Shown: positions 63,231 through 64,000 of the stretch, piece after piece | Layout: each line of letters opens with the position of its first letter | How positions within the stretch are numbered: the stretch's first letter is position 1 | From: Nitriliruptoria bacterium | Lineage (GTDB): Bacteria > Actinomycetota > Nitriliruptoria > Euzebyales > Egibacteraceae | Length of the DNA stretch: 64,000 bases | Assembly: GCA_003553565.1 (NCBI GenBank) | Contig: PWER01000097.1 | Coordinates: 1 to 64,000 of the forward strand | Reading direction: 5' to 3' | Notes under the pieces: generated by a model | What the model saw: the letters and a program-made list of their open reading frames with translations, nothing else | Databases searched by the model: none | Told to the model about the DNA's origin: nothing | Made by a program: the position numbers and the translations under genes

Positions 63231-64000
63231 ATGGCGAAGCGACTCCTCAGCCGCCTGGGACAGCTGGTGTTCGTGCTGTGGCTGCTCGTCACGGTGATGT
63301 TCTTCGTGGTCAACCTCGCGGGTGATCCCACCCAGCAGATGGCGATGGACCCCAACATCCCGCCCGAGGCCCGCGAGCTGCAGATCCAGCGCCTGGGCCT
63401 GGACCAGCCCATGCACATCCAGTACTGGACCTACCTGACAGGCCTGCTGCAGGGCGACATGGGGGTCAGCTTCCACCTCTACCCCCGCGAGGTCAGCGAC
63501 ATCATCGTCGAGCGGCTGCCACGCACCTTCGGGCTGCTGCTGGTCGCCACGGTCGTGTCGATCGTGGCCGGCTTCGCCGTCGGCAAGCGCGTCGCCTGGC
63601 TGCGCGGCACCCGCCGCGAGCACGGCGCCACGATCGTGGCGGTGTTCCTGCTCACGGTCTTCCCGGTGTGGGCGGCGCTGGTGATGATCTGGATCTTCGC
63701 CTTCGAGCTCGACTGGTTCCCCTCGCGCGGCTTCATCACCACCGCGCTGTGGCGCGGCGGCCCCTACGCCGCCAACGAGGTGTTCATCGCCCTGCTGCTG
63801 TCGATCACCGCGCTGCTGATCGCCGCGTTCGCCGTGTTCCTGCTGAGCCGCCGCTTCGACGCACCATGGATGCGCACGGTCGGCGGGATCGGTGGGCTCG
63901 CCGCGGTGGTGGCGGTGTTCCTGCTCGGCTGGAGCGCCACGCCGATGGCGGAGTACGCCGCCAACATCGCCTACCACACGGTGCTGCCGACGCTCACGCT
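63231..64000 (+). CDS. peptide ABC transporter permease (DppB-type), truncated by window end
   Basis: The open frame runs to the right edge (about 256 residues). It starts MAKRLLSRLGQLVFVLWLLVTVMFFVVNLAGDP, the first-helix pattern of DppB/OppB permeases. RLGLDQPMHIQYWTYLTGLLQGDMGVSF follows as in family members, then VSDIIVERLPRTFGLLLVATVVSIVAGFAVG. Near the end the family motif (HxVLPTLTL) appears as YHTVLPTLTL. About 60 residues of extra hydrophobic sequence (GGPYAANEVFIALLLSITAL to WSATPMAEYAAN) are inserted just before it, including one or two added membrane helices. The binding protein upstream and this gene form the start of a peptide-uptake operon. Confidence 0.9.
   Translation, partial: MAKRLLSRLGQLVFVLWLLVTVMFFVVNLAGDPTQQMAMDPNIPPEARELQIQRLGLDQPMHIQYWTYLTGLLQGDMGVSFHLYPREVSDIIVERLPRTFGLLLVATVVSIVAGFAVGKRVAWLRGTRREHGATIVAVFLLTVFPVWAALVMIWIFAFELDWFPSRGFITTALWRGGPYAANEVFIALLLSITALLIAAFAVFLLSRRFDAPWMRTVGGIGGLAAVVAVFLLGWSATPMAEYAANIAYHTVLPTLT

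Overview
This window is chromosomal DNA of a very GC-rich actinobacterium. The lineage markers are mycothiol genes (an MshC-type ligase and Mca), a UvrD2 helicase with an HRDC domain, a Zincin_2 (DUF2342) protein, a ClpS/DUF2017 pair and the sigE-rseA-htrA-tatB block. Several proteins are very acidic (substrate-binding protein, LysM lipoprotein, tails of the UPF0182 and DUF4190-like proteins), and a subtilase carries cell-wall-binding repeats. Together these suggest a deep-branching, possibly salt- or alkali-adapted group such as Nitriliruptoria/Egibacter/Euzebya. That placement is inference. No prophage, insertion sequence, CRISPR array or rRNA was seen, so this looks like a mostly housekeeping region.

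Layout. 0-10 kb: end of a NUDIX gene, a coupled hydrolase-EamA transporter pair, a DUF218 protein, initiator tRNA-Met, a giant UPF0182 membrane protein, an orphan mreB with a microprotein gene, a fused siroheme-decarboxylase-like protein and a DUF4190-like protein. 10-20 kb: NAD-dependent epimerase, DUF2342 protein, a cluster of DnaA-box-like sites, a lipoprotein, HtrA, a GroES-like protein, RNase HII, MshC, a LysM lipoprotein and EttA. 20-31.6 kb: membrane protein, MoCF/CinA-like protein, Mca, subtilase with CWB2 repeats, SRPBCC protein, DUF255 protein, Glu/Leu-type dehydrogenase, BTAD regulator and PutP symporter. 31.7-43.7 kb: UvrD2-PncB, a micro-lipoprotein, degenerate Fic-like protein with a HAD phosphatase, FxsA, ClpS-DUF2017, TetR, a DEAD-box helicase with a long basic tail, and an IMPase-like protein. 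43.7-50.4 kb: orphan ParA, FHA-LuxR regulator, NUDIX, an alpha/beta-hydrolase lacking its serine, a repeat protein, Mrp and a PAP2 phosphatase. 50.4-54.8 kb: an envelope-stress block reading tatB, htrA, rseB-like, rseA and sigE, with a divergent O-methyltransferase. 54.8-64 kb: sugar kinase, EVE protein, M48 protease, baeRF protein, USP-like protein, family-5 uracil-DNA glycosylase, and the start of a peptide ABC transporter operon (binding protein, first permease, cut by the window edge).

How the genes fit together. Envelope quality control dominates: SigE with its zinc anti-sigma factor and an RseB-like secreted partner next to HtrA and TatB, a second HtrA, an M48 protease, FxsA and several lipoproteins. 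Redox and thiol metabolism is represented by MshC and Mca. Protein and RNA quality control is represented by ClpS, EttA, baeRF, GroES-like and DEAD-box proteins. The dehydrogenase next to PutP suggests amino-acid uptake and catabolism.

Two genome-scale habits stand out. First, several genes have a TAnnnT hexamer ending 6-9 nt before the start codon and no ribosome-binding site, as expected for leaderless mRNAs. Second, short direct duplications (10-27 bp units, 2-3 copies) sit in the spacers, and three of them span a stop codon. No clear new multi-gene system is visible. The best leads are the DnaA-box-like cluster at 12.43-12.59 kb, the siroheme-decarboxylase fusion with no pathway neighbours, the stop-codon duplications, the Fic-like/HAD pair, and the BTAD regulator whose end runs antisense through the dehydrogenase gene.
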